Shown: positions 44,098 to 53,849, counted from the first letter of the stretch. The stretch is 59,196 nt of DNA from an uncultured Lewinella sp. (GCA_913057785.1 CAJXPD010000022.1:1-59196), one strand, 5' to 3'. The notes: generated by a model from the letters alone, not told the origin. Program-made: numbers and translations.

Positions 44098-46446
44098 ATG
44101 TCAAAGCAATTTCTAAGTTGGTGTGTTTCAATTTTCTTGATCGTAGGACTTCAAGCACAATCAGATAGTCTTATAAAGGAGTTAGATCGGCTGGGCTATC
44201 AGGATCTCCTATTCAGTGACAGCTTAATAAATAGTACTCAGGTATCAGCCGCCAGTAGATCATTACAAAATATTTCCGAACTACCCTTTTCTGTTCATGT
44301 TATACAAAGGGAGGAAATCATCCATAACGGCTATATAACGCTGGTTGACGCGCTCAAGTCAATGCCCGGGATCAGGGTTTCTCAACCAGGCTCCGCCTTA
44401 GAGGGAGAGACGTTTACGATGCGCGGACTTCTGGGTAATACCTATGCGAAAATCCTAGTGAACGGAAATCCGATCAAACCCTATGTCGTAAGTGGAATGC
44501 CAATCGGAGCACAGCTACCCATTCAACAGGCTGAAAGGATTGAAGTAATATATGGACCCGCTGCGGCGCTCTACGGGGCTGATGCTTCCTCGGGTATCAT
44601 CAATATTGTAGTAGCTGACTCGGAATACCCCATTTTTACTAAAGCTAGTTTGCATGTCGGTTCGGACAATTACAAGAGTCTAAACCTGTTGTTTGGCGGA
44701 AAAATTGGCAAAGGAAAGGATATTGTACGCTTCAAGTTATTCGGAACGGATACACGGTTTGATGATCGTAGAATCTTTTATGATAAAGGGCTTTTATACA
44801 ATCCCTTAAATTATATCGGGCCGAACTCTGACACTACTGATATCCTGAACGATCCAAACTATCGAGGCAGGCCAAATTCGCCCAACATCCAAAATTTACC
44901 ACATGAAAGTCGTTCGGTTGGAGGTGAAGTAAGTTATCGATTTCTCAGTCTGGCTGTCCTGAACATGAATCGGAGAGACCACAGCTCCATCGGCTATAAT
45001 CCGGCAACAGTCACCTATTCCAATCCCTTGATAAGTACAGGGGAGAACATTACTTCAGCCTTAATTAGAGCTCAATTTAAAATTAGCCAGCTAAGCTCAG
45101 AGACCAAGCTCCAATTCCTGAGTTATAATATGGATAACCGATCTAGTAATCAATTTGTCCATCCGATCTTAAATTCCTTGCTATACAGTACCATTCCTGA
45201 TTCAACTAATACAGAGGTCCTTCGCGCTCAGGTCGAAAACAATTTCTATTCGGGCTTACGCTTTATGGGTGCTAATTCTAATGAATACAGCATCGAACAG
45301 ACCTTTAATCTCCCCGTCTTCTCCAGTGGGGATTTACTGGCGGGAATAAAATACTTGCTAGGAAGAGGCGAGGCCCTGCGGGAATTTCAAGCCAGAGTTG
45401 TCAATTTTGAACTTGGGGATGCCACCAATCTCACACCAGCTTTTACGGACCAAGGTATCCGAGAGTATAGCCTCTTTGTTCAGTTATTTCAACCCTTAGG
45501 CAAAAGAATAAATCTGTTGGTAAGTAGCCAGTTTCTCAATCGAGCTAACGGAGACTTTGCAGCATCCATACGAACCTTTAATCCGAGATTGGCTCTGCTT
45601 TACAAACTTTCAGAGACCATTCAGTTTCGAGCCTCTTACAGCACAGCGATTCGGGCCCCTTCTCCTTACTTTAGTGCTACCAGTTATACCTTTCAAGCCA
45701 ACAACCCAGGGTCTTTGGAAACAGGAGTAGAGCAATTGGAGCCCGAGCAAACGGGATCCTATGAAATTGGGATGAGATGGGATAATAGCCAGAAACTAAA
45801 TCTGGATGTAAATGTATCATACACCCGGACCGATCAGTTTATCAATTATAATATTGCCTTCGACAGAGGAAGACCACCAGCAGGACTTACTGGCTTTGTC
45901 CTTGGATATTTCAACGACGAAAATTCTTCAGCAGAACTATTGGATTTGCAAGCCGTTTTGCGATTAAGAGACCTTATGCCTGCCATTAAGCTGGGAGCTA
46001 CCCTAAGTCTGAATTTTGCCACTGGAAGGGAAAGCTTAACCACCACAAATCTTGGAGATTTTAATAATGAAACTCGCGTACTGGATGATGTGAGGGCTCA
46101 TCCAAATTTCATCTCCAGGCTTTCCCTATTTGCTACCCCTCTACCACAACTGACCGTAGGAATTGATCAATATTTTGCCTCTAGGTCATTAACCAGAAAC
46201 TCTTTTCGCCTTAATGCAAGGGATATACTCAATAGAGGCGTTAACCTTTACAACGCCGGCTACCATACAGTAGATCTTAGAGTAAGCTATGCTATCAATA
46301 AGAACTTTTTACTCTATGCTAAAGGTTTTAACATACTCAATACAAAGTATGCCGGAATAGATGCCTCCTCTAGCAATGATGTCCTCTTTTACAATCCACA
46401 GGCCCTATTTACTTTTCACCTGGGGTTAAACTATGAGTTGAACTAA
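44098..46446 (+). CDS. TonB-dependent outer-membrane receptor
   Basis: The 782-residue protein has a signal peptide (MSKQFLSWCVSIFLIVGLQA), a plug domain (~60-180: SVHVIQREEI, LVDALKSMPGIRV, TFTMRGLLGNTYAKILVNGN, IEVIYGPAAALYGADASSGIINIVV) and a barrel ending in LYAKGFNILNTKYAGID ... FTFHLGLNYELN. It lacks the SusC-type carboxypeptidase-regulatory extension and no SusD gene follows, so it is a classical TonB receptor for, for example, a siderophore, cobalamin or small ligand. Only 10 nt separate it from the TPR-cyclase gene, so they are probably one transcript. Confidence 0.95.
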   Translation: MSKQFLSWCVSIFLIVGLQAQSDSLIKELDRLGYQDLLFSDSLINSTQVSAASRSLQNISELPFSVHVIQREEIIHNGYITLVDALKSMPGIRVSQPGSALEGETFTMRGLLGNTYAKILVNGNPIKPYVVSGMPIGAQLPIQQAERIEVIYGPAAALYGADASSGIINIVVADSEYPIFTKASLHVGSDNYKSLNLLFGGKIGKGKDIVRFKLFGTDTRFDDRRIFYDKGLLYNPLNYIGPNSDTTDILNDPNYRGRPNSPNIQNLPHESRSVGGEVSYRFLSLAVLNMNRRDHSSIGYNPATVTYSNPLISTGENITSALIRAQFKISQLSSETKLQFLSYNMDNRSSNQFVHPILNSLLYSTIPDSTNTEVLRAQVENNFYSGLRFMGANSNEYSIEQTFNLPVFSSGDLLAGIKYLLGRGEALREFQARVVNFELGDATNLTPAFTDQGIREYSLFVQLFQPLGKRINLLVSSQFLNRANGDFAASIRTFNPRLALLYKLSETIQFRASYSTAIRAPSPYFSATSYTFQANNPGSLETGVEQLEPEQTGSYEIGMRWDNSQKLNLDVNVSYTRTDQFINYNIAFDRGRPPAGLTGFVLGYFNDENSSAELLDLQAVLRLRDLMPAIKLGATLSLNFATGRESLTTTNLGDFNNETRVLDDVRAHPNFISRLSLFATPLPQLTVGIDQYFASRSLTRNSFRLNARDILNRGVNLYNAGYHTVDLRVSYAINKNFLLYAKGFNILNTKYAGIDASSSNDVLFYNPQALFTFHLGLNYELN

Positions 46447-46456
46447 TGCCTTAAAG

Positions 46457-48784
46457 ATGCCATCACGATTTATACTTCACCTTATCCTATTCACCCTTTG
46501 CTTGTCTGGGAATCTCGTGGGACAAGTCCAGGATTCAACTGTCATACTGCAGATACTCCGTCAGGCCTCCAGAGCTGACTCCTTCGACATCGCCAAGGAG
46601 AAATTCGAGACGGCTTATACGCTAGCAAGCCAACAAGCGTTCGAAGAAGGTATTCTTAAGAGTTTAGAGGGGCTTATCCCCATCGAACTTGAACAGAATA
46701 ACCTTACCAATGCTTTAAGGTATCTATTAGAAAAAAGGAAGGTATTAGAAAGACAAAAGGCTATTCCGGCATTGGTCCAAGTGAATACTCAAATTGGAGA
46801 CCTATATAGCGAAGCGTCCCTACACAGGGAGGCTATTTCCTATTATAAAAGTGCAGAGGCATTTTTGGATCGCTCAAATGATCGTGAAGTTGAATTATTA
46901 TATGAAAAGTTGGGGTTTAACTATGTACAAACACTAAAGCCCGATAGTGCCAAAATCTATTACTTAGCAGTCATGAAACTACCTGGCAAGGATATCACCT
47001 ACCAACTGAGTACCTTGCGCAAACTGGTTTCTGCTTATCAAAAAGCTAAGAATTACGAAGCTGCCCTGGTTTATAACCTCCAGTTAAAAGAACTGATAGA
47101 GGCCTCTCCGTCAAGCCAAGATGCACTAGGAACAATCTATAACAACTTAGGGTATACTCAGAATTTCCTATCTCAGCATCAACAAGCGATCCAGTGGTTT
47201 GAACGAGCTGAAAATTACTTTGCAGGAGACAACAATCGTTTAGCTGTACTATATACCAACCTAGGGGTATCGTATTTCAACAATGGCAATACAAATCTGG
47301 CCCTACAATACCTACTCAAAGCCTTGTCCATAACGGCTAAGACGGACAATCTCGGTCAAGGGAATATCAATAATATAATCGCAAACATCTACCTCCAGCG
47401 GAATGATTACTTCAATGCACAAAAATTTAATAGAAGTGCCATTCATTCAGCCAATCAAAGTCAAAACCCTCAACTTAGGTCCGAAGTATATGAAACGTTC
47501 GCGGAAATCCATTCAAGGCTTTTCGAATATGAAGAGGCAAATAAGGCCTTCAAAATTCATAAAGCCTTGCAAGATTCTATGCTGCTCAATGCTCGCTTAG
47601 AGCAGGATCGTTTATACCAAAAGACCATACAATTAGGGGAAACCGAAAAGCAGGTCAAGTTGCTTTTAATCAGAGGGGAAATTCAGGAATTAACCATTGA
47701 TCAACTTGAATTGGAAAAGGAACGCCAGAAGCTCGAAATTTCCAACCTGAATTTAGCTGCGCAGCAAAGAGAAAATGACCTTGAGATACTCAGACAATCG
47801 GAAGAGATCCAAGAGGCAAAACTCCAGAACCAGGCATTGGAGACCCAACGCACTAAACAAGCTCTATTACTGGCACAAGGTCGGTTGGAAATCCAGGAGC
47901 AAGAACGTCAATTGGATGAACTGGCTCAGGCCGAAGCACTGGCCCAATCTGAATTAGAAAAAAAGGAAGCGCTTCTGGTTCAGGAAGAACAGCGTGTTAC
48001 TTTACTGGAAAAAGAACAGGAACTTCAACAGAAGAGTACACTTGCTGCCCAACGGATTGGGCTTCTTCTATTCCTAATCTCCCTCATGATCTTGGCGGGG
48101 CTGGTTTACTCCAGAAGAACCAATAAGAAGCTAGGACAACAGAAGCTGGAAATTGAAGAAGAGCAACAAAAATCAGAAAATCTCCTCCTCAATATCTTGC
48201 CCTATAGCATCGCCCAAGAACTAAAGGAAAACGGAAGGACTATCCCACGTAAATATGAAAGTGTGAGCATCTTCTTTTCTGATTTTGTCAATTTCACCCG
48301 TATCTCTGCCCAAAGCACGCCCGAAGAGATCATTGCAGAGCTAAATGACTGTTTTAAGGGCTTCGATGCCATCATGGAGGAAGAAGGCGTAGAAAAAATT
48401 CAAACCATAGGTGATGGATATCTCGCAGTAGGTGGACTGCCGGAGGAACTTCCAGATCATGCCGTGAGATGTGTTTCTGCAGCTAAAAGAATAATTGCAT
48501 TTCTCGAGGAAAGAAATCGCTCCAGTGTTATCCAGTGGCAAGTTCGAATCGGAATACACTCTGGCCCGATAACCGCGGGCGTAGTCGGCACAAAAAAATT
48601 CGCGTACAACATTTTCGGGGATACGGTCAATACAGCCAGTCGCCTTGAAACTGCTAGCGAAAAAGGTAGAATTAATGTCTCCGCTAGCACCTATGAATTA
48701 ATCAACCATCAATTCGACTGTGACTATCGAGGTAAGATTAGTGCGAAAGGGAAAGGAGATTTAGATATGTATTTCGTGAAGTAA
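46457..48784 (+). CDS. TPR / coiled-coil / membrane class III nucleotide cyclase
   Basis: The 775-residue exported protein (signal MPSRFILHLILFTLCLSGNL) has TPR repeats to ~400, a long coiled coil (~395-530), one membrane helix (LLLFLISLMILAGLVYS, ~535-552) and a cytosolic class III cyclase domain (~580-775). Both metal Asp are present (FFSDFVNFT ~608 and TIGDGYLAVGG ~652), as are the transition-state Asn and Arg (NTASRLE). At the purine-selecting positions it has Gln (EKIQTIGD) and Asn (FAYNIFGD) instead of Lys/Asp (adenylate) or Glu/Cys (guanylate), so the substrate is not clear. It follows a TonB receptor gene by 10 nt and presumably reports on its ligand or on the cell envelope. Confidence 0.93.
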   Translation: MPSRFILHLILFTLCLSGNLVGQVQDSTVILQILRQASRADSFDIAKEKFETAYTLASQQAFEEGILKSLEGLIPIELEQNNLTNALRYLLEKRKVLERQKAIPALVQVNTQIGDLYSEASLHREAISYYKSAEAFLDRSNDREVELLYEKLGFNYVQTLKPDSAKIYYLAVMKLPGKDITYQLSTLRKLVSAYQKAKNYEAALVYNLQLKELIEASPSSQDALGTIYNNLGYTQNFLSQHQQAIQWFERAENYFAGDNNRLAVLYTNLGVSYFNNGNTNLALQYLLKALSITAKTDNLGQGNINNIIANIYLQRNDYFNAQKFNRSAIHSANQSQNPQLRSEVYETFAEIHSRLFEYEEANKAFKIHKALQDSMLLNARLEQDRLYQKTIQLGETEKQVKLLLIRGEIQELTIDQLELEKERQKLEISNLNLAAQQRENDLEILRQSEEIQEAKLQNQALETQRTKQALLLAQGRLEIQEQERQLDELAQAEALAQSELEKKEALLVQEEQRVTLLEKEQELQQKSTLAAQRIGLLLFLISLMILAGLVYSRRTNKKLGQQKLEIEEEQQKSENLLLNILPYSIAQELKENGRTIPRKYESVSIFFSDFVNFTRISAQSTPEEIIAELNDCFKGFDAIMEEEGVEKIQTIGDGYLAVGGLPEELPDHAVRCVSAAKRIIAFLEERNRSSVIQWQVRIGIHSGPITAGVVGTKKFAYNIFGDTVNTASRLETASEKGRINVSASTYELINHQFDCDYRGKISAKGKGDLDMYFVK

Positions 48785-48849
48785 CCTTCACCTTAGTATT
48801 ACCAATGCCATTTCAATCCTGTTGATTTTTAGGACTTATTTACTTTGTT

Positions 48850-49716
48850 TCAAATTAGCACCTCAGTTCCCTCCTTTGCAAAAAAGCAGTTTGGGAAAAG
48901 GGCTTGACAATCCTTTTCCACCGCACGTAGGTAATCGTCATGATGGTCTGGGTCGTGGTGAGTGATGTATAGCTTTTTGACATTGGCTTGTTTGGCTACT
49001 TCAATAGCTTGGCTAAAACTACTATGCCCCCAACCCCTGCGCTCCAACAGTTGTTCGTCACTAAATTGGCCGTCATGAACCAGTACATCCGCATCTCTAC
49101 AAAATTCCACGACCTTCGGATCTATCTTTTCACCATGTTCTATATCCGTGCAAATAACAAGTGATTTTCCGTAGCCATCTATGCGATAGCTATAGGCCCC
49201 ACCAGGGTGATTGTGTAGGTGGTAGCTGAACTTCACGTGCTGGTCTAAGCTGAGTCTTTCCTGAAATTCTTCACTGGAGTAGAAACGCATATTAGCCCCC
49301 ATCCGATCCAACTGTACGGGGAAATACTCGCGCTGCATTTGTTGTGCAAAAATCCCCTTCAATTTATCCCAATCCTCCGCATGGAAATGCGGAGAAAATA
49401 GAGCAATCTTCTGATCGGGGGAATAGGCTGGGGCGAAAAAGGGAAAGCCTTGAATGTGGTCCCAGTGAAAATGGCTAAAGTGAAGCAGAATGTACTCCGT
49501 GCGAGGAACAAGTCCGGATACAATGTCTTTACCTAACTGTCGGATACCGGTACCTGCATCAAAAATGACGATCGCCTTCTCCTCAGGTGGTTTGATGAGC
49601 AGATCCAAGTAAAAGCAGGTGGTATTGCCTCCGAATTCTGTCGCAGAAGATTCACAGACGGGGATGGAACCCCTCACACCGTAGAACTTGAGTTTCCAAA
49701 CGGGGGTGTCAGACAT
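48850..49716 (-). CDS. Metallo-beta-lactamase-fold hydrolase
   Basis: The 288-residue protein begins KLKFYGVRGSIPV ... EFGGNTTC, then FDAGTGIRQLG, the metal motif HFSHFHWDHIQGFPFF (~79-94), ICTDIEHG, VLVHDGQFSDEQL and YITHHDPDHHDD. This belongs to the PhnP/GVRGSIP branch of MBL hydrolases, in which some members are cyclic-nucleotide phosphodiesterase-like. It is convergent with the TPR-cyclase gene, which makes a role in cyclic-nucleotide turnover attractive but unproven. It lies 58 nt after the Nramp-like gene on the same strand. Confidence 0.9.
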   Translation of the reverse strand: MSDTPVWKLKFYGVRGSIPVCESSATEFGGNTTCFYLDLLIKPPEEKAIVIFDAGTGIRQLGKDIVSGLVPRTEYILLHFSHFHWDHIQGFPFFAPAYSPDQKIALFSPHFHAEDWDKLKGIFAQQMQREYFPVQLDRMGANMRFYSSEEFQERLSLDQHVKFSYHLHNHPGGAYSYRIDGYGKSLVICTDIEHGEKIDPKVVEFCRDADVLVHDGQFSDEQLLERRGWGHSSFSQAIEVAKQANVKKLYITHHDPDHHDDYLRAVEKDCQALFPNCFFAKEGTEVLI

Positions 49717-49774
49717 GAATCAGGATTTTGGGTATAGTTTCTAAACTCTCAATATTTAAGAAGGTTCAAGTCTG

Positions 49775-51070
49775 CTACATCAGGCTCAATATGTAGTAAG
49801 CCGCAAACCCAACCATCGCTATCAATCCAATATAGGCCAAGATGATCATCCAAGCAGGTGGACGATGTGAGTCTGGAATATCCGTACCTTGTATTGCTCG
49901 GAGGTTCAAAAAACCGATGATAGGAGCAGTAATAAAAGAAGTTACCGTGGCCCATTCCAAGATTTTGATCATACTAGCTGCCGATAAGTAGAACAGCAAA
50001 AAACCTCCAATCCCAACGACTATCAACACGATTTTGTAATAACGATCCAAGAATTGCTGCTGCTCCTCGTTCTTTTCACTCTGCTCAAATTTCAGTACTC
50101 GAAGTCCACTTACAAAGCTTCTTGGAAAAGCATCCATAATAGTGATGAGGGTGCCATAGATCGTTCCAAAAGCGGCAACGGCCAAGATCGGATAAGCCCA
50201 TTGTCCTAGGTTGGCAGTGAACACCCCTAGCAATTTATTTGAGAACTGGGTGGCATTACCCTCTAGCAGTTCACCACTGCCATAAACGGTATAGGCCCCA
50301 ATCGTCATAAACATCAAGGCCAATAGCGTGGCGAATACATAGCCTAAGTTGAAATCAAAGAGGTTTTCCTCTAGGGAAGCCTTATATCCTTCCACATGTG
50401 ATTTTTCCACCACCCAAATACTATTCATCGTCGAGGCCTCAAAGCCCGCGGGCATCCAGCCCAATAGACTGATGAGTAAGGTCAATCCTGCCCCTTCCAA
50501 GAGCGTCGGTACTTCAAACCCAGCCACGGGTTCCAGGGGGCCTTTTACCAAAACGGCAATAAAAGCCGTCAAGACCGTAAGTAATAGAACAATCGAAAGC
50601 AGTTTAATAAATTTATCCAAAGTAGAATACCCTCCAAGCAGTAGCAGAATCACCGTCAGAAAAATGACTAAACCCGCCAATAGAGGCACCGGCATGATCG
50701 CTACCCCAAAGAGGGTGGCGAGTAGCCCCGCCGTCACCGCACCTACCGCCCCAGTCACCGCGAACATATTGATAAAAATGACTACTAGGAACAAATATAC
50801 GGCCCAGTTCCCTTGAGCTTTATATCCTTTTAACAGGCTAAATCCCGTCGCATTAGCATAGCGTGGACCAAATTCGTAGAAAGGGTACTTGAGGATAAGC
50901 GCAAGCAGTATAATCCAGAAAAAGATCATACCATGATGTGCCCCAGCTCTAGTAGACAGGACTAGATGCGAAGTTCCGATGGCCGCACTGGCGAATAGTA
51001 GTCCAGGGCCCAAAGCCTTCAGTCGTTTTTTCCATCCGCCAATCTCATTGTTGTTTGCTGTAGCCATCAT
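49775..51070 (-). CDS. Divergent Nramp-family transporter without the usual metal ligands
   Basis: The 431-residue protein has about 11 helices and an Nramp/LeuT-like layout (GPGLLFASAAIGTSHLVLSTRAG in helix 1, SLLGWMPAGFEASTMNSIW in helix 6). In metal-transporting Nramps helix 1 carries DPGN and helix 6 MPH; here these read IGTS and MPA, so the Asp, Asn and His ligands are missing. The substrate may therefore not be Mn2+ or Fe2+. The start overlaps the stop of the FMN dehydrogenase gene (ATGA), which implies a functional link, perhaps transport of a hydroxyacid or of a different ion. Confidence 0.85.
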   Translation of the reverse strand: MMATANNNEIGGWKKRLKALGPGLLFASAAIGTSHLVLSTRAGAHHGMIFFWIILLALILKYPFYEFGPRYANATGFSLLKGYKAQGNWAVYLFLVVIFINMFAVTGAVGAVTAGLLATLFGVAIMPVPLLAGLVIFLTVILLLLGGYSTLDKFIKLLSIVLLLTVLTAFIAVLVKGPLEPVAGFEVPTLLEGAGLTLLISLLGWMPAGFEASTMNSIWVVEKSHVEGYKASLEENLFDFNLGYVFATLLALMFMTIGAYTVYGSGELLEGNATQFSNKLLGVFTANLGQWAYPILAVAAFGTIYGTLITIMDAFPRSFVSGLRVLKFEQSEKNEEQQQFLDRYYKIVLIVVGIGGFLLFYLSAASMIKILEWATVTSFITAPIIGFLNLRAIQGTDIPDSHRPPAWMIILAYIGLIAMVGFAAYYILSLM

Positions 51071-52221
51071 CTAGACATTTGTAGTTCCTGGAGCGTTTCT
51101 ACTCCTAATTGTACCATATTGTTTTTTAAATCATCCGTTAAGATTTCTACGACATGATCACCACCGTATTTCCCTAGTGCGGCCACCCCATAGATAAAGG
51201 CTCGACCTAGCAGCACAAAGTCGGCTCCAAGGTATAAAGCGCGCATAACATCGAGGCCCGAACGTACCCCGCTGTCAAATAAGATACTCGCCTTACCACC
51301 TACTGCTTCTACGATGGCGGGCAATGCTTCAATTGCCGGGATCGCCCCATTAAATTGCCGAGCGCCATGGTTGGACACCACAATGCCATCTAAGCCGATT
51401 TCCACCGCCTTAGAAGCATCTTCCGGATGGAGGATACCTTTCAGAATTACAGGTCCATCCCATTCTTCCTTGAGAATCCGGCAATACTCCCAAGATAAGG
51501 TTCCTCCCAATCGATTTCCCACCATGCTACTGATGAATTTCATATTAGTATGCGTAGCATATTTTTCTACCGTCTTTAGCCGGGGTAAGCCATTGCGAAG
51601 GGTGGCCCAGGACCAGGCGGGATGAGTGATGCCCTGCCAGATCATGCTAGGAGTGATGGACGGGGGCATGCGGAGGCCTGCTCTTTTAGTGCGCTCGCGA
51701 CGACTGGGCATGGGTACATCCGCCGTTACAACCAGGGTATGGAAGCCGCTATCTTTTGCTCGTTGAAGCAGTGATTGCCGAAACTCCTTTTCCCTTGGAG
51801 GATATAACTGAAACCAGCCCATCTCCCCTACTTTGGGCCCGACAGCTTCCGGAGTGTCCGTGGCTACGGTACTGAGCGTGTAGGGTATTTGACAACGAGC
51901 CGCAGATTCAGCCAGGTATTGCTCGATCTTTGGCCACATGAGGCCGGTAAGTCCTACTGGAGCTATGCCAAAAGGGGCTGCATATCGCCTTCCCAAGAAT
52001 TCCGTTTCAATGCTTGGCTCTAAGGTGCCTTGGCAGAAGCGAGGTGTGAAGGTGACTTGCTGTAGCGCCTTTTTATTTTTATGAATCAAATCCTCATCAC
52101 CCGTGCCGGACTCCAAGTATTCCCAAGCCACATAGGGAATTCTCCTTTTGGCTTTACGTGCTAAGTCATCAATGGCAGGATATTGATTCGAATATATCGA
52201 TCGCTTTTTTTCGTAACTCAT
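51067..52221 (-). CDS. FMN-dependent alpha-hydroxyacid dehydrogenase/oxidase (L-lactate dehydrogenase-like)
   Basis: The 384-residue TIM-barrel flavoenzyme has the family signatures YLESGTGDE, PFGIAPVGLTGLMWP, TADVPMPSRRERTKR, VVSNHGARQFNGAIPA (catalytic His and Arg, ~280) and FDSGVRSGLDVMRAL. Family enzymes oxidise L-lactate, glycolate or mandelate to the 2-oxoacid, passing electrons to oxygen, quinone or cytochrome. It overlaps the Nramp-like gene by 4 nt and is 56 nt downstream of a di-haem cytochrome c peroxidase gene on the same strand. Confidence 0.93.
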   Translation of the reverse strand: MSYEKKRSIYSNQYPAIDDLARKAKRRIPYVAWEYLESGTGDEDLIHKNKKALQQVTFTPRFCQGTLEPSIETEFLGRRYAAPFGIAPVGLTGLMWPKIEQYLAESAARCQIPYTLSTVATDTPEAVGPKVGEMGWFQLYPPREKEFRQSLLQRAKDSGFHTLVVTADVPMPSRRERTKRAGLRMPPSITPSMIWQGITHPAWSWATLRNGLPRLKTVEKYATHTNMKFISSMVGNRLGGTLSWEYCRILKEEWDGPVILKGILHPEDASKAVEIGLDGIVVSNHGARQFNGAIPAIEALPAIVEAVGGKASILFDSGVRSGLDVMRALYLGADFVLLGRAFIYGVAALGKYGGDHVVEILTDDLKNNMVQLGVETLQELQMSR

Positions 52222-52277
52222 TTTCCTCTCATTAAGGCCGATAACCGAAAGGTAAAGAAAAAGGTCGATAAAAATAC

Positions 52278-53471
52278 CTATTCAATATTGCCTCCCACCG
52301 GAAGCCCGCTAGGGACTTGCTCCGGAATCTCCTTGTCAAAGTTCGTTTCGTTTAAGGTATTCAGGAAAGAAATTATCGGTAACATCTCCCTAACACTGAG
52401 GTCGAGTTGTTTAATCAATGGATCAATGTCCTCTTGCCCCAAGGCCTTGTGTCGGTTCTTCCCTCCCGAAATATCTTCATAAAACTCCAACACCTCTTGT
52501 AGGGAATTGAAGCGTCCATTGTGCATGTAGGGAGCAGAAAATCGAAGGTTGCGCAAACTTGGCGTACGGAAAGCAAATTCCTCATTAATCCCTTTATCCA
52601 ATTCCGTCAGTTTCTTGTTTGTCGGTACTCCTACCACATGGGCCTGGTAGTCGGAAAACATAGGTCCATTATGACATTTTCCGCATCCTACTTTGTTGAA
52701 CATCAAGAAGCCGTCTCGTTCTGATAAGGAAATGGCTTTTTCATCCCCTCTCATATATTGATCAAAGCGGGTATCGGTGGTGATCAAGGTTCTTTCAAAA
52801 GCAGCAATGGCTTTAGCCACATTTTCTGGCTGGATAGGATTGGGACCGGGGAAGTTTTGCTGAAACTTTTCTACATATTCTGGAATTCCTTCTAAGCGAT
52901 CAACAACTTCATCCAAGATATCTTCTTTTCCATAGTTTGGGCCGCGCATCTCTTCAAAGGCTAGGAGCGGTTCTAGTGCCTGTTTTTCTAAAGAGACTAC
53001 TCTATTGTCCCAAAACATGGGTGCTTCTGTTGGATCGTATCGATTCCCAGTATCCATGCCATTGAAAGCCGTATTCAAAATCGTGTGCGCGTTTCGCTTG
53101 ACCAAGGGTATAACATTGGGCTCCTTAAATACCCGCTTTATACCAAAGCCTTGGCCATTGGTACCAATGGAGAGGTCTCGGAATTCGGCATAGCCATTTT
53201 CTGGATGGTGGCAAGTAGCACAGGCAATATCTTTGTCCCCAGACAAAATAGGATCATAAAAAAGTAATCTTCCCAACTCTACCTTTCCTTCCGTAGTGGG
53301 ATTGTCCTTCGGACTCTTCACTTTTCTTGGTAAAGCTGAATGAATGCTTAAGGGCTCTTTTTGGACAGCAGCTTTTGCTTGACTTCCCGAGCTGTCTTCA
53401 CTGGTACATCGACTGGCTACCAAGATGATGACTAGAATCATCAAAATCGATAAATATGGTTTGAATGTCAT
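52278..53471 (-). CDS. Di-haem cytochrome c peroxidase (MauG/CcpA family), lipoprotein
   Basis: The 397-residue protein has a lipoprotein-type signal (MTFKPYLSILMILVIILVAS followed by RC) and two CxxCH haem sites, CATCH (~85) and CGKCH (~285). It also has typical family segments (LGRLLFYDPILSGDKDIA, TPSLRNLRFSAPYMHNGRFNSLQEVLEFY). Such enzymes reduce H2O2 in the periplasm using cytochrome electrons. It is the first gene of a probable operon with the FMN dehydrogenase, Nramp-like transporter and MBL hydrolase. Confidence 0.95.
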   Translation of the reverse strand: MTFKPYLSILMILVIILVASRCTSEDSSGSQAKAAVQKEPLSIHSALPRKVKSPKDNPTTEGKVELGRLLFYDPILSGDKDIACATCHHPENGYAEFRDLSIGTNGQGFGIKRVFKEPNVIPLVKRNAHTILNTAFNGMDTGNRYDPTEAPMFWDNRVVSLEKQALEPLLAFEEMRGPNYGKEDILDEVVDRLEGIPEYVEKFQQNFPGPNPIQPENVAKAIAAFERTLITTDTRFDQYMRGDEKAISLSERDGFLMFNKVGCGKCHNGPMFSDYQAHVVGVPTNKKLTELDKGINEEFAFRTPSLRNLRFSAPYMHNGRFNSLQEVLEFYEDISGGKNRHKALGQEDIDPLIKQLDLSVREMLPIISFLNTLNETNFDKEIPEQVPSGLPVGGNIE

Positions 53472-53849
53472 TCCAAAATCGCAATTAGAAGGTGACTCAA
53501 TCTAGTGGAAATAGTTGGCAGGCAGTCTATAGCTGAAAGTATGCTAGCTGAGAATTCGACACGGACTTCGATATTCTACTACCACAAATTCAGGTGACCA
53601 ATTTACGTAAAAACTTGAAGCCCTGGATGGCTCAAGCTGCTGATTACGCATTTATAGTACAAACTTGATAATGTATTGCACAATCCCAACCAACCTCTCT
53701 CCTGCTTCAGGTAAACACCACGCTTCAACTTGTCGGAAAAGGCCGCAAAAAGTATGGGAAAAATAATAATTTTAGGCCGGAGAAAATGTGCATTAACTTC
53801 CAACTGTTACGAATAGCATCCTTCGTCCATTTTGCTTTAAAAAACGAAT
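53472..53849. other. Divergent intergenic region, no gene seen
   Basis: These 378 nt between the peroxidase and the succinate-semialdehyde dehydrogenase genes must hold both promoters. A 66-codon minus-strand ORF at 53603-53803 lacks coding character. No strong hairpin or repeat was found. Confidence 0.5.

Noticed and set aside
53603..53803. 66-codon minus-strand ORF in the peroxidase/gabD intergenic region
   Set aside because: No coding character or conserved motif; more likely leader or promoter DNA.
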